64,000 nucleotides of DNA from Diplonema papillatum (taxonomy: Eukaryota; Euglenozoa; Diplonemea; Diplonemida; Diplonemidae): the NCBI GenBank assembly GCA_030068145.1, contig JAPJBO010000795.1, positions 41,641 to 105,640 on the forward strand. The letters run 5' to 3'. This document shows, one piece after another, positions 1 through 10,509 of this stretch. The position numbers and the translations under genes were made by a program. The notes beneath the pieces are model-generated. The model saw only the letters and a list, made by a program, of their open reading frames with translations, ran no database searches and was not told where the DNA came from. Numbering within the stretch: position 1 is the first letter of the stretch; each line of letters begins with the position of its first letter.

Positions 1-186
1 TAACTCTAAAATACTTGAGGAGGCCGCCAGCTGCGAAATCAAAGCAGGTAAACTGTGCTACACAAAACGCAGATCTGGGTTTAGTGTTGGGCGTAATCGT
101 TCAACAAAAACGACCCACTTTGTAGTTGCATTGGGTTCTCCTCTAGCCTCCGCCGAAAGAAGCAAGGCAGTCCCTCGAGTATTTTA
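1..186 (+). repeat. Family A MITE-like element (copy 1)
   Basis: The element runs from an AAATACTTGAGG left end (about base 9) to CCTCGAGTATTT (about 175-186), which is its inverted complement. The inner marker TCTGGGTTTAGTG and the block around GACCCACTTTGTAGTTG are shared with the other family A copies. The first ten bases match the right end of family C (CTCTAAA), so two families abut here. It lies in the intron before the exon at 487. Confidence 0.75.
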
Positions 187-486
187 CCGTCTAAGATCGC
201 AGATCTCAGAAAGAATTGGTATTTGAAGCTTAATCCCAATGAATACCCAACACTTGTACACGGTTAATCCCGCCGTCGCTATTCCGACGCTATGCATCCC
301 TTGCTTTCCCACCCGGCTACGGCGATTGTGACAAACACACCAGAATGACTGTCTGGCCTTTCTACCTTCGATTTAGCATCATCTGTTCAGAGTAAGGGGC
401 TGCTTCCTGTACTGCGCACTGTTTTTTGGGCGCCGCAGTCTAATCCCCGTGTTTTCCCGTCCGCTACTGCAAACCCAACGAAACAG

Positions 487-1703
487 GCCAATTCGATTTC
501 GAGCCGTGCTCGACGGACTTGATGGTGGACATCGTGTCGTCGAATACCCACAGCGTGTTGAACTGCCTCTCGCCGTACGTCCACGGAAACAAGCAGGCGA
601 TCTTGGACTGGTCGAAGGGGCTCGCCGACCAGAACCAGTTCGAGGGTTTGTCGGAGATGGACCGGCTCTACGCCGCCACGAAGATGTACTTGGAAGCGCA
701 CAAAGGGGAGGCGAAGAAGAAGCGGGAGGTGGAGGCTGCCGGCGGGATCGCCGAGGTGCAGGAGCGGGAGGTGACGGGGGTGTCCGTGCAGCTGATGGAC
801 CTCAACCGGTTGAAGGCGGCCGCGAAGGGGTTCGACACCGTCTTGGGCGAGAAGTCGAACCGGCAGTACGGCCACGGGCGGCACCTGCTGGTCAACATCG
901 ACTACTGCTTCGGGTCGCAGGCGAACCACATCATGCGGCTGCTGTGCCTGATCTTCGGCAAGTGCATCCGCTCGGTTAACATCCTCGGGAAGGCCGGCGG
1001 GCTGGTGGGGAACAGGGGCGACATCCTGTTCCCGACGCATTTGGTCAACGAAGCGACGCAGGGCACAATCCGCGCCGTCGACAATTCCGACATAGACCCC
1101 GTGCACCTCCGCGAGATGTCCAACAGGTGCGTGCACGTCGGGCCCATCATCACGATCGAAGGCACGCTTCTGCAGAACCGTGAGTTGCTGCTGTTCTACG
1201 AGAGGCTGCTGCACACGACGGGGCTCGAGATGGAGGCGTGGGACTACAACGAGGCGGTCACGACCGCGTCCCTGCTCGGCATCATCGACGCGGCGAGGGT
1301 CCGGACCCGGTTTTTGTACTACGTGAGCGACCTGCCGCTGCAGGCGGCGCAAAACAGCAGCCTCTCGCAGAAGATGACGCTGAAGGAGGGGATCCCGGCG
1401 CTGTACTCGATCATGCGGTGCCTGCTGTTCCGCGTCCTCGACGTGTCGGCCGAGAAACCGCCCTCGCTGAAGCCGTGCGAGACGCCGCCGGCCTCGCCGC
1501 TGCCGTCAAGCTCGCCGTCCGCCCCAGTGAGCCCGGACCACGTCACCAAGGGGCCAGCGGACCTGCGCCGCTGGCAGAAGCTGCGCACCATCGTCCGCTG
1601 GACCCTCGGCGGCGGCCCCGCGAAGGCGCTGCTCAAGGCGGCCGCGGCGGCGGCGACGCCCGAAGAGGCCTCCGCCCCGAAACGCATCGCGGACGGTCAG
1701 TGA
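487..1703 (+). CDS. Nucleoside-phosphorylase-like protein, 3'-terminal exon
   Basis: This is the last exon of a gene whose start lies left of the window. The acceptor is taken at the AACAG ending at 486; two bases of a split codon are followed by 404 codons and a TGA. The core (visible residues about 130-320) contains FGSQANHI, GKAGGLVGNRGD, GTLLQNRELL, GLEMEAWDY and RFLYYVSDLPL. The E-M-E motif with the preceding Gln/Asn block resembles the ribose-contact region of the purine nucleoside phosphorylase/AMP nucleosidase fold, and the whole pattern resembles an uncharacterised family I remember as DUF6909. A phosphorolysis or nucleosidase role is inference. The last ~90 residues are a Pro/Ser/Ala-rich tail. 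Long minus-strand frames through this exon are shadows caused by GC-rich codons. Confidence 0.72.
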
Positions 1704-2842
1704 CCAGTGGCCCCCCACCTGATAGACCGTGGTATACTCCGTGTGAGAGGACTGACTTTATGCTATGCATGAACGGCGGACAGTACTGCTTGTACATTAA
1801 ACATAGATGCCCCCCTCTCTTTTACCATGGTATAACAAACGCGTTTGTCACCACATCATCAGGAAGAGACGGTTGACCAGCGTATTTTTGTATAGTGACT
1901 AACAACCAGAGACACGTGCACAAACACAGCTTGTGCGCACTATAAAGACATGAGTCGGGCTGCGGAAAGCTTTGTGGGAAAACGCTGGGCCAAACTCAAG
2001 AGTCCTATGGCATCTTCTCCAAAGCAGGGAACCTGGGCTCTATACAGCAGCAAACATTGATTCTTTTTGACGTGTCTTCACACTGGAGGCGCAGTGTCCC
2101 AGCTTCAATTCGGCCGTTGACCCTTTCAGACATTATTTGAGCTAATTCCCCTACCCCCCCTGAAACCGCCTAGCAAGTCGCAGTCACAATCAGGGCGAGT
2201 GCCCTGAGTTTTTAACTGATTGCTCAGACACGGTTGTAAAAAAAAGGGGCCTTCTCCCTGTGACGGATTCGCCTGTGCTCTCGTAGCACTCAGGTTCCGC
2301 GCTGATGATGGTCCGCCTTATGTGTCCGTGGCTTAAAGGACCGAAACACGGCGCAGACGGGACCAGTGCGGTGTTGAGCACACATCCATTTCAAGCACGT
2401 TCTTGCAATACCCCCCCTGAACGCGACCTGAGCCCGATTACGCTCGAATACATTCTACAACGCTCTACTAAGCTGCGATGCAGACAGATTCTTTGCATTC
2501 TAACCCACACTACAAGGCTCTACAGCGTCCGATGGGGCATGGGGTGAATTTGCTCATTATTACGCGTCCCCCATCCGTGAAGGGTTGCACACCAGCTTGC
2601 AGGAAGTCCTCGAGAAGGCCGCCCGTTGCATATAATCGCAAAGGAGGGAACTGCGCTTGTAGCCCCACACGAAAACACATGTAGTGTATTTGTGCACTGC
2701 TTCAGCAGAACTAAGCATTTTTCACACAAGTAAAAGAATAAAACAAAACTACGCATTTCTTCCCCCCGCCTCTACCCTCCGTCGAATATAAGCAACGGAC
2801 AGCCTTCGAGTATTCTTTTTGTATAAGCACCTGCTTTGTAGG
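1704..2842. other. Intergenic stretch, no gene seen
   Basis: Low-GC DNA after the stop at 1703. It holds one family F repeat (2283-2415), a partial family A fragment (about 2604-2690) and the right end of another family A copy (about 2740-2815) directly joined to the next copy. I see no exon. Confidence 0.6.
2283..2415 (+). repeat. Family F dispersed repeat
   Basis: The block CTCAGGTTCCGCGCTGATG through GGACCGAAAC and GGGACCAGTGCGG recurs at 30428-30600 with very few changes, and in decayed form at 51160-51240 and 54420-54490. No coding potential and no inverted ends that I can see. Confidence 0.75.
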
Positions 2843-3016
2843 AAATACTTGAGGAGGCTGCCAGCTGCAAAAGATCAAAGGAGGTAAACGTGCACGAAAC
2901 ACAGGTGAATCTGGGTTTAGTGGCGGGCGTAAGCGTTCAACAAAAAGGACCCATTTTGTAGTTGCATTGTTTCTCCCCTCCTTCGAAGTAAGCACAAGGC
3001 AGCCCCTCGAGTGTTT
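2843..3016 (+). repeat. Family A MITE-like element (copy 2)
   Basis: AAATACTTGAGG at the left and CCTCGAGTGTTT at the right form terminal inverted repeats of about 19 bp (extending into GAGGCTGCC / GGCAGCCCC). The flank GTATAAGCACCTGCTTTGTAGG is also conserved between copies, so the true element may begin about 20 bp further left. The right end of a preceding copy sits at about 2802-2815, giving head-to-tail placement. Confidence 0.8.
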
Positions 3017-3187
3017 GTTTTACTGTGTGTTCTCATCTCTCCGTCTCCATCTTTCTCTCTCCTCCAGGCCGTCGGCACCGCAGACTGGACCCCTGTCTCC
3101 TCTTCACAAGGATGATACTCGGAGTGCATCAACACCGAGCCCGCCCGGGCCTGGTTTGCGGAACATCCAATTCTTGGGCCACATGAG

Positions 3188-3528
3188 CTGCGAACCCGCA
3201 CTGGAAGAAGAAGAAGAAAAAAAAAGAAAAAGGCCGCTCCTGGTCCAGGAACGTGACTTTCAACCACAGCTTGCAAAGCTTGAGTCGGAGGCAGCACAGT
3301 GCCACAACCCCGTCCGCTCTGCCCTGCGGCTGACCGTCTCGACGAGCTTGTGTTCAGCGCGAGCGCCAAGCCCCAAGGTGCGCCAAGCCTTGATGCTTTA
3401 GTTTGGGAAATCGGTAGCCACTTGACCCGTAGGCCCGTGGCTCTGCAGGACCGCCGAACACGTGAAACTTGGCTCCCGTGTAGCAGGCTTTCCCTGGTAC
3501 CTTGCCCTACCCTGCGAACCCGCACTGG
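3188..3528 (-). mobile_element. Family G SINE-like retroposon, full length (copy 1)
   Basis: The body spans 3205-3511 and is flanked by a perfect 17-bp direct duplication (CTGCGAACCCGCACTGG at 3188-3204 and 3512-3528). Read on the minus strand it starts GGTACCAGGGAAAGCC, ends GGAGCGGCC and then has a pyrimidine tail (CTT/T-rich). Long target duplications plus a simple 3' tail indicate target-primed reverse transcription. No coding frame; no convincing Pol III boxes. Confidence 0.85.
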
Positions 3529-3959
3529 GAAAAAAGAAAGTATCCTTTTATTTCCATTTGGTTTCGGCATCAAAAGGACCGGTCAGGAGACGCTAAGAGT
3601 GAGGGAAAAGGGGGGAATAGCCGAACCGTCATCTTGGACCCAAGCAATCTCTGGACGGCGGAGACCCTGCCTGAAGGAACCAACCACCCCGGGTGGGCTA
3701 GGGAGGTTTGGTTGATGTCCACTACTCCTCGGGCACGGCGGTTGTGTCTCTGCAATGGAGGTCTTCCCTCCTGGGATCCCCTACGCATAGTGGTCAAACG
3801 ATTCGCATTATCGCATACTATTATCGCATTTGGGATTTTGGCGCCAGCTATCGCATTTTCATTCGCATTATCGCACGCTTAAACCCTGGGCAAATACAGT
3901 ACTATGGACTGCACATTTTCCTCGTTTGAGAGTCAACCCAGGCACCCCGCCTACATCTC

Positions 3960-4035
3960 CGAGCCGGTCCGTCCCTATCTCTTGAAACTGCATCGAAGTG
4001 CCTGCCGCTGTTTATCACTCTCCTGACATCAACCA
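3960..4035 (+). repeat. Family H MITE fragment, left part
   Basis: GAGCCGGTCCGTCCC followed by GCATCGAAGTGCCTGCCGCTG matches the left ~70 bp of the 180-bp elements at 26284 and 28513. The right end is missing. Confidence 0.65.
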
Positions 4036-4159
4036 AGCTAGCCCAGCCAGGACACGCAGATCCAACAATGGTAACGTCAGACTCGCTCGTCAAAAAGGGA
4101 CTCAGTGTCCATTCTGAAGGAGAAAACTGGCTGCACAAGGTTCTGTACACGAGGGGAAA

Positions 4160-4342
4160 GAAGAAAGAAGAAGGAGAAAAAGAAAAAGAAAAAGGCCGCT
4201 CCTGCTCCAGGAACGTGACGGTCAACCACAGCTTGCAAAGCTTGAGTCGGAGGCAGCACAGTGCCACAACCCCGTCCGCTCTGCCCTGCGGCTGACCGTC
4301 TCGACGAGCTTGTGTTCACGCGAGCGCCAAGCCCCAAGGTGC
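4160..4342 (-). mobile_element. Family G SINE-like retroposon, 5'-truncated (copy 2)
   Basis: The purine-rich tail complement (about 4160-4194) is followed by the family G 3' half. The element stops abruptly at 4342, next to exon-like DNA. 5' truncation is typical of reverse-transcribed inserts. Confidence 0.75.
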
Positions 4343-4575
4343 GCCTTCGAGCGTCTGTTCGCGAAGGCCGCCGACGACGACTGCGATGGCGCGTGGGAGC
4401 GGGCGCGGTCGGCCGTGCAGCAGCCCGAGCCTGAGCAGGTGGAGAAGGCGCCGAAGGTTAACAAGAACGGCATGATCGGCTTCGTCGCCGGGGGAGACGG
4501 GCAGCGGCGCAGCATCGGAATCAGCGACCTGGCCGCGTTCGGGGCCCGCCAGTCGTACTTCAACCTCCGAGGGGG
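4343..4575 (+). pseudogene. Orphan exon-like fragment, unknown gene
   Basis: GC-rich DNA with an open + frame, about 75 codons, including AKAADDDCDGAWERA, KVNKNGMIGFVAGGDG and SIGISDLAAFGARQSYF. Base composition matches true exons in the window and contrasts with its surroundings. The truncated SINE abuts its left end, no donor or acceptor is clear, and the right side runs into the duplicated delta-tubulin leader. It may be the surviving end of a broken gene. I do not recognise the protein. Confidence 0.4.
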
Positions 4576-4665
4576 AAGAAGAATAACAATTCCGCCCATA
4601 CAGGACTGTCGGAACACAAAAAAGAGGAGCAAAAACGAAGGAATGTACTTGGTGGTCGGTCACAA

Positions 4666-4857
4666 ACAGTCCCTGAGACGCCGGAGATCGAGCTCGTGGG
4701 AACGATGGCGATCATCTTCGTAAGGGTCGGCCAGTGCGGGACGCAGATCGGGTCGGAAATTTTCAAGCGGCTGCCTTACAACGAAAGAACCCACCACGCC
4801 GACGGCTGCGGTTTCGGTGCGTCGGCGTTGGTGGCAGGCAGGACTGAAGTGTGGTCC
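4666..4857 (+). pseudogene. Partial tandem copy of the delta-tubulin first exon
   Basis: About 165 bp (4666-4830) repeats 5382-5545 with roughly a dozen differences: the leader ending GATCGAGCTCGTGGGAA, the start codon, and the coding for GQCGTQIGSE and RLPYNERTHHADGC. After that the copy drifts and is replaced by a family A array. It cannot encode a tubulin. An alternative, that this is the true first exon, is less likely because the frame at 5421 runs on uninterrupted into the rest of the protein. Confidence 0.8.
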
Positions 4858-5312
4858 GTCGATGACCAACGCAACAAGGGGTCCCATATCGCAAGGGAGG
4901 AACATGCTGCAACCCACACGAAACCAAGGCAAAGCCGTCGATGACCAACGCAACAAGGGGTCCATATCGCAAGGGAGGAACATGCTGCAACCCACACGAA
5001 ACCAAGGCAAAGCCGTCGATGACCAACGCAACAAGGGGTCCATATCGCAAGGGAGGAACATGCTGCAACCCACACGAAACCAAGGCAAAGCCGTCGATGA
5101 CCAACGCAACAAGGGGTCCATATCGCAAGGGAGGAACATGCTGCAACCCACACGAAACCAAGGCAAAGTTGGGTTGACAGCCGGGCGGCAGCGCTCAAAA
5201 AAAAAGCACCCATCTGGGGTTGTTTTGCATCCTCCGATCTCCCTTTAGCCACCGTCGGAAAAAAGGCACCAAGCGACCCCTATCCGAGTATCTCCCTCCT
5301 TTGAAAGTCACA
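4858..5312 (+). repeat. Family A element carrying a 78-bp tandem array
   Basis: Four units of 78-79 bp start at about 4861, 4940, 5018 and 5096 (each GATGACCAACGCAACAAGG...). The unit contains GGGAGGAACATGCTG and CCCACACGAAAC, which correspond to the inside of family A. The last unit continues into the family A right half (CAAAAAAAAAGCACCC ... CTATCCGAGTATCT). So this is a family A copy whose middle has expanded. 78 is a multiple of 3, which keeps frames open by chance; I do not read it as coding. Confidence 0.75.
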
Positions 5313-5420
5313 CCATCCGCGCAGAGAAAACACGGAAAAAGTAGGGCGGGGTTAGGAAAAAAGTGTGTCACGCACTCCTGATGAGTCCCTGAGACGCCGG
5401 GGATCGAGCTCGTGGGAAAG

Positions 5421-8400
5421 ATGGCGATCGTCTTCGTATTGGTCGGCCAGTGCGGGACGCAGATCGGGTCGGAAGTCTGCAAGCGGCTGCCGTACAACGA
5501 AAGAACCCACCACGCCGACGGCTGCGTCCGGTGCGTCGGCGTCGACACGGAGCCGAAGGTCCTGCTGCAGACGCTGCAGAACGACAAGAAGAAGCTCTTC
5601 CGGCGGTCCTCATTCGCCTGGGAGGAGAGCGGGCGTGGCAACAACTGGGCCTTCGGCTACAACGGAGCCATGCGCTCCTCCTCCTCGGCGGGCGCGGATG
5701 CCGCGGAGGCGGAGCTACCGGGCAGCGTGCCGCGTAACGACAGGGCCGTGCACTCGAAGCGGTTCACCACGAAGTGGGGCGTCGAACGAGACGACATCAG
5801 GAAGCGGGCGATGGACGCCATCGCCGAAGAGGTGCGGCGGGCCGGATTCGTAGAGGCGCTCGTTTTCTTCCACTCCCTCGCCGGCGGAACCGGCAGCGGC
5901 CTCGGCTCGAGGCTGGTCGAACAGAGCGCGGAAGCGTTTTCCGAGGGCGAGGTGATGTACCGCATCTCCGTTGTCGTGGCTCCTCACCAATTCGGCGACA
6001 CGGCCGTCTCTGGCCTCAACTCGCTGCTGACCCTCAATCACCTGTACAAGTACTCGAGTCTGGTGCTCTATTTCAACAATCAGGTGTGCTTAACCCTGCT
6101 CGTTTAGGCTGAAATAATGGCTGCAGAATGTGAAAACAAGGCAAAATCACCTCCACAAGGCAATTCCTTGAAGGAAAACCATTAATCAAGAGTCGAAGAT
6201 TAGCGTCGAAACTTCCTGGCTTTTCACGCCGTAGCAGAACGACCACACCCTACCCAATCCCAAGCACCCCCTAAACGCGTTAGGGGACTTCACAAGGTTT
6301 CACAACGGAGTGACACAACACCCGAAACGAGCAGCACCCTCTCACTTTTCTCAACCCCCCTCCGTACTCAAGCCTCTACGGTCAACCGGAGACTTTAAAA
6401 TACCGACCTTCTAATCCACAAATAACGCTAGAAATCATCAGAAACCCAAACTGCAGCCACAAAAAAACAGCCCGACTGGCACCCACACAGGGAACCCAGA
6501 AACATTCGAAAAAACCCCCCGGAATCCGACATGGCTGGCCAGAACGAAAGCGTGCACCAAATACACAACCCGTGACCATAATATTATAGCCCTTTCTTGC
6601 TCTAAGAGAACCCATTTTTCAACGGTCACACGGAGACCCTAAACCCCCGGAATTTCAAGCGAACTTTGGGGGAGAGGATTTTTACTGTAGCGGACTTTTT
6701 TCCCACGAAAATGGGGGGGGGGGGAGGGACCTACCCACCCCAGGCCCTAAAAACGTCTCTATACGCTGGTTGACAGCTGCACCATCAACACAGCGTGTCC
6801 GACTCGTCGATACCGGCTCCTGATGACTCGCGGCGGCACCTGCCGAGCTGCCACGACTTGATCGACGCACTTTCCAAAAAGTTCCAAATCCTCGAAATTT
6901 TGGCTATTTGTACTTATCCATTTCCCAAAGAATTCCTGAGTCCAAAAACTGTTTTCCAGGCAAGTCCCCTGGGAAACCGACTTAGAGATTTTCGGACAAC
7001 TTGCACCAAGAGAATCTTGGTGCAAGTTCCGAGCTGGCCGACGGTAGTGGACGGAGTTTCCGAGCTACCGGACGGTGGCGGACGGAGTATCCGAGCTAGC
7101 GGACGGTAGCGGACGGAGTTTCCGAGCTAGCGGACGGTGGCGGACGGAGTATCCGACTCCTCCGCTCGGATACTCCGTCCGCCACCGTCCGCTAGCTCGG
7201 AAACTCCGTCCGATACCGTCCGCTAGCTCGGATTCTCCGTCCGCTACCGTCCGCTAGCTCGGATACTCCGTCCGCTACCGTCCGCTAGCTCGGATTCTCC
7301 GTCCGCTACCGTCCGCTAGCTCGGATACTCCGTCCGCTACCGTCCGCTAAGTCGGATACTCCGTCCGCCAGGACCAATATTTCAACCCGAAGCTCGGGTT
7401 TTGAGCTGCCGGGCACAATGAGAAATAGCTTTTGGAGTCGAAAGCTGGGCCCAGCTACTCTCAGGGACCTACCCACCTCTGAGCCAAATTTGCGGGAAAA
7501 AATTCCGCGATAGTAATAATCCTCTCCCCCTTTAGCTCTCGAAAAAAAGCGACAACGTCCCGTGACACAGACCGCGTCCGACTTCATAGCGTCGCGCACC
7601 CGCCGAGCCGTGCAACTGACCGACATCAACAACTACATCGTTCGTTGCGTGCTGTTGGTGCTGCAGTACGGTCAGGTGTGTACCCTTCTCTGCTTGGGGG
7701 TTTTACACAAGCGCCAGCTTAGAAGGAAATGCTCGACGAAGCCGCCAGATAAAGAACCGAAGGGATCCCAAGTGCTGTACCTACCGAACACGCGTCGAAC
7801 CGAACACGTGTCGAACAGACGTGAGGTCAGGCGGGTCTACCCCGACACGACAAGACCCACGAGCACAACAGGGGGAAAAAGTACTGAGTCAAAAAAAACA
7901 ACATCCGGTGGTGTAGGCGGAGAACAAATCAGATTGTGTTTCCCTTCGACCTCTATATCTCCTCCCTTCCATTCGGAGTCAAAGCAGCTACGCCGGGTGT
8001 TCCGGGTCTTATTTTTATTTTGACTGAGGGACTCGCGGCGTAACATGCAAGGCAGCATCGCACTGCAGAACTCGGGATGACTGGGCTGTGATTTTATCTG
8101 GGCTGTGTGTTCGACTACGAGTTCAGCCTTAGATGCTGGAGGGTGAGCGCATGCTTCTGGGCGGCTGATATAAGTTTTTTGTATGAGCACCTGCTTTGTA
8201 GGAAATACTTGAGGAGGCTGCCAGCTGCAAAAGATCGAAAGAGGTAAATCTGGGTTCAGTGGCGGGCGAAAGCGTTCAACAAAAAAAGACCCACTTTGTA
8301 GTTGTATTGTTTCTCCCCCAGCCTCCTTCGAAGTAACCACAAGGCAGCCCCTCGAGTATTTCTGAGACCAGCGTTATAGCTTATACGACACACGGAACGG

Positions 8401-9331
8401 TGAGAGAGAAGAATGAGTCGCCGTCAACAAGCAACCAACTGAGCAACAATCGCCGCAAACACAAAACCCCGAATATTTGCGTCGAAGCTTGCTGGCTTTT
8501 TCACGCCGTAGCAGAACGACCACACCCTACCCAATCCCAAACACCCCCTGAACGCATAGGGGGACTTCACAAGGTTTCACAACGGAGTGACACATCACCC
8601 GAAACGAGCAGCACCTCTCACTTTTCTCAATCCTTACCCAAGCCTCTACGGCCAACCGGAGAGTTTGAAATACCGACCTTCTAATCCACAAATAACGCTA
8701 AAAAAAACGCACGCAGACGCCCTTTGTTGTGTCGCTCCTGGTGGCGACGCTGGCACCTCACGGTAGCCACAAAGTGGCCACGGTGAAGCTGCACGGGAGC
8801 AGCGACGGCGAGACCTGGAGCAACACGGTGTGCGGCGCGATCGGCCCTGAGCGGAAGGGGTTGGTCGGCACCGTCGTCGTTGCGTCCTGCTCCGCGAACG
8901 ACGATTCGAGAAGGGCCTCGGAAGCTTTGTCCACCATGTGCACCACCCGCGGCGCCCACGCGGTAAAGACAGCATTGCTGCAGGGGAGCTGGGACTTCTG
9001 GGACCCTCCCGCTCCATCCAGGGTGAGCAAGCAGCCCATGAACAACCTGCGGCACGTGGCTGTAGCCACCACGTGCCCGAAGCACATGGTGGCGACGCTC
9101 GTGCCGCTGTTGAACCAGGTGGCACTCAAGGTCATGGTCGGCGCGTATCTCCACTGGTACGAACGGTGCGGCGTGCACGCGGCGCACTTCTCTCGTGCCC
9201 TCGACGACGTCAAGGCGGTCGCCTTGGACAACATGGCGTACCTGAAGTCAGCGGCAAGGGCAGAAGCGAAGCCGCGAACGGTCACGCGCAGACCCCCGCC
9301 TGTGAACCAGCGGCCGGAGTGGACCGACTGA
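5421..9331 (+). CDS. TUBD1: Delta-tubulin
   Basis: Three exons, 5421-6083, 7571-7675 and 8717-9331, joined in phase 0 with GT/AG borders, give 460 residues (human delta-tubulin about 453). Delta-tubulin builds or stabilises the triplet microtubules of centrioles and basal bodies. Evidence: GQCGTQIG at residues 9-16, the delta-like GRGNNWAFGY, the GTP-binding loop GGTGSGLG at 155-162, SLLTLNHLY before the first junction, LTDINNYI in exon 2 (human delta has FSDINQ), ATLAPHGSHK opening exon 3, and a C terminus GAYLHWYERCGV that aligns with human KAYIHQYTKFGI. The region before DTEPKV is about 25 residues shorter than in human. Start: ATG at 5421; an upstream in-frame ATG at 5412 would add three residues. 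Both introns are packed with repeats, and degenerate copies of the gene's two ends flank it. Confidence 0.88.
6193..6436 (+). repeat. Family D repeat in delta-tubulin intron 1
   Basis: The ~240-bp block from TTAGCGTCGAAACTT through CCACACCCTACCCAATCCC and CGAAACGAGCAGCACC to CACAAATAACGCTA is repeated in intron 2 at 8470-8700. Its last ~60 bp resemble the right end of family C (gene-end signature CGGAGAC...TTAAAA). Confidence 0.8.
6669..7535. mobile_element. Non-autonomous TIR element with an inverted minisatellite core
   Basis: Left end GGGGGAGAGGATTTTTACT (6669 on) and right end, read in complement, GGGGGAGAGGATTATTACT form inverted ends that stay similar for about 45 bp through a shared TTTTTTCCC. 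Inside, a 14-bp-arm perfect hairpin (about 6997-7027, AACTTGCACCAAGA) precedes ~40-bp units containing CCGAGCTAGCGGACGG. About three units (7030-7162) point one way and about five (7165-7368) the other, making a long palindrome. The flanks give at most a 3-bp target duplication. No transposase. It occupies much of delta-tubulin intron 1. Confidence 0.75.
7727..8005 (+). repeat. Family B MITE-like element (copy 1)
   Basis: The ends AAATGCTCGACGAAGC and, in complement, ACCCGGCGTAGCTGC are imperfect inverted repeats; the second copy (22454-22727, opposite orientation) shows them more clearly as AAATACTCGACGTAGC. The outer flank GCGCCAGCTTAGAAGG parallels GCACCTGCTTTGTAGG of family A. It lies in delta-tubulin intron 2. 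Confidence 0.7.
8203..8362 (+). repeat. Family A MITE-like element (copy 3)
   Basis: AAATACTTGAGGAGGCTGCC to CCCCTCGAGTATTT, preceded by the usual GCACCTGCTTTGTAGG flank. It lies in delta-tubulin intron 2. Confidence 0.8.
8470..8700 (+). repeat. Family D repeat ending 16 nt before the exon 3 acceptor
   Basis: Second copy of the 6193-6436 block. Its terminal AACGCTA lies 16 nt before the AG at 8715-8716 that opens delta-tubulin exon 3, so the repeat may supply the branch point. Confidence 0.75.
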
Positions 9332-9408
9332 CGGAAAGAAGAAGAAGAAGGGAGCAAGTCCTCTCCGAGAGAAGCTGATTTTTCCGACAACTCGTGGGAA
9401 GCCTGCGG

Positions 9409-9917
9409 TAGCCACGCGCCCCCCCCGGTGTTGCTGAACCAGGTGTGGCACTCAAGGTCATGGTAGGTGCGTATCCACTGGTATGAAAGGTATGAACAAT
9501 GTGGTGTTCACGTGGCACACTTCTCGTGTTCTACGTCACGTCAAGTCGGTCGTCTCGGACAACACGGCGTACCTACAGTCAGTGGCGTCACCTGTGAGAC
9601 ACCGGAACGGACCGACTGACAGAAAGAAGAAGAAGGGACCAAGTCCTGCTTTTTCCAAGGCGAACCGACAGCTCGTGGAAAGCCTGCGGTAGCCACCCGC
9701 GCCCCGGTGTTGTTGAACCAGGTGGCACTCAAGGTCATGGTAGGTGCGTATCTCCACTGATACGAACGGTGCGACGTGCACACTTCTCTCGCGCCCTCGA
9801 CGACGTCAAGGCGGTCGCCTTGGACAACATGGCGTACCTGAAGTCAGCGGCAAGGCGCGAACGGTCACGCGCAGACCCCCGCCGGTGAACCAGTGGCCGG
9901 AGTGGTACGACTGACGA
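9409..9917 (+). pseudogene. Two degenerate tandem copies of the delta-tubulin 3' end
   Basis: The C-terminal coding block of exon 3 (from about 9058, including TTGAACCAGGTGGCACTCAA) recurs at about 9409-9690 and 9690-9917, offsets of about 323 and 277 bp. The copies also repeat the short 3' flank (GACTGAC...AGAAGAAG, then a block ending AGCCTGCGGTAGCCAC). Both carry frame breaks and cannot extend the protein. The copy nearest the gene is more altered in length than the outer one. Confidence 0.88.
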
Positions 9918-10025
9918 ACAATAGCCCGCACCCGCAGGTTGTAGGGCACTGTGAAGACTAACAAATGACGTAGGCAGCGTGCTTTGGTGGTTGATGAGAA
10001 TATCTAGCCTTGCAAATGAAACTGG

Positions 10026-10406
10026 ATGAAAAACAAGTGTGAACCCGATTTGCTGGCACACACGCACAAACAAGCCAAGCAGGACGCCCGAGCTGGGGCG
10101 GCCGGCGGACCACAGAAGCGAAAGGCAGAACAGGAAAGGCAGGCGCGGTCGGTGCGAGAAGCGGCAATCGCGGATAAGGCAACGAGTACAGAGCAGCCGT
10201 CGCGCAGAAAAGCAGTTAAGCGGCCCGCGTCGCAGGTGGCACAAACCGGAGAAGCCCGTGCGGCAGGGAGTGGAGACGAGGTGATGCAGGACGAAGGGGA
10301 AGCGCGAAGCGACCAGCCCGGACGGGTCAACAAGACGCAAGACCAGGCGACCAAGAGAAGGAGGGGGACGCGACCCAGAGACCCGGGCTACGTTGCTTGG
10401 AACTAG
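10026..10406 (+). CDS. Small Lys/Arg-rich open frame, doubtful
   Basis: 126 codons from an ATG to TAG, rich in Lys, Arg, Gln and Ala, with short basic runs (AVKRPAS, TKRRRGTRP) like nuclear-localisation signals. Higher GC than its surroundings. No family recognised. The sequence just upstream (GACGTAGGCAGCGTG) recurs at about 24091 inside gene-free DNA, which weakens the case for a real gene. Confidence 0.25.
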   Translation: MKNKCEPDLLAHTHKQAKQDARAGAAGGPQKRKAEQERQARSVREAAIADKATSTEQPSRRKAVKRPASQVAQTGEARAAGSGDEVMQDEGEARSDQPGRVNKTQDQATKRRRGTRPRDPGYVAWN

Positions 10407-10509
10407 TGTGATGGCCTTTCTTCGGATGGGCTCACGCACTCAAAGATCGACTTATACGCACAAACAAAGCAAAGTGCCCGTCTTTTCTTTTTGGATTGAG
10501 CACCTACTT

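Noticed and set aside
387-1352. 321-codon minus-strand frame over the first gene
   Set aside because: Antisense shadow; the + frame contains conserved-looking motifs (FGSQANHI, GLEMEA, YYVSDLPL).
4858-5166. CRISPR-like array
   Set aside because: Units are directly adjacent with no unique spacers, and the host is a eukaryote.
4763-5252. Frames with 26-residue protein repeats on both strands
   Set aside because: Caused by the 78-bp array inside a family A element; the unit length is a multiple of three, so several frames stay open.
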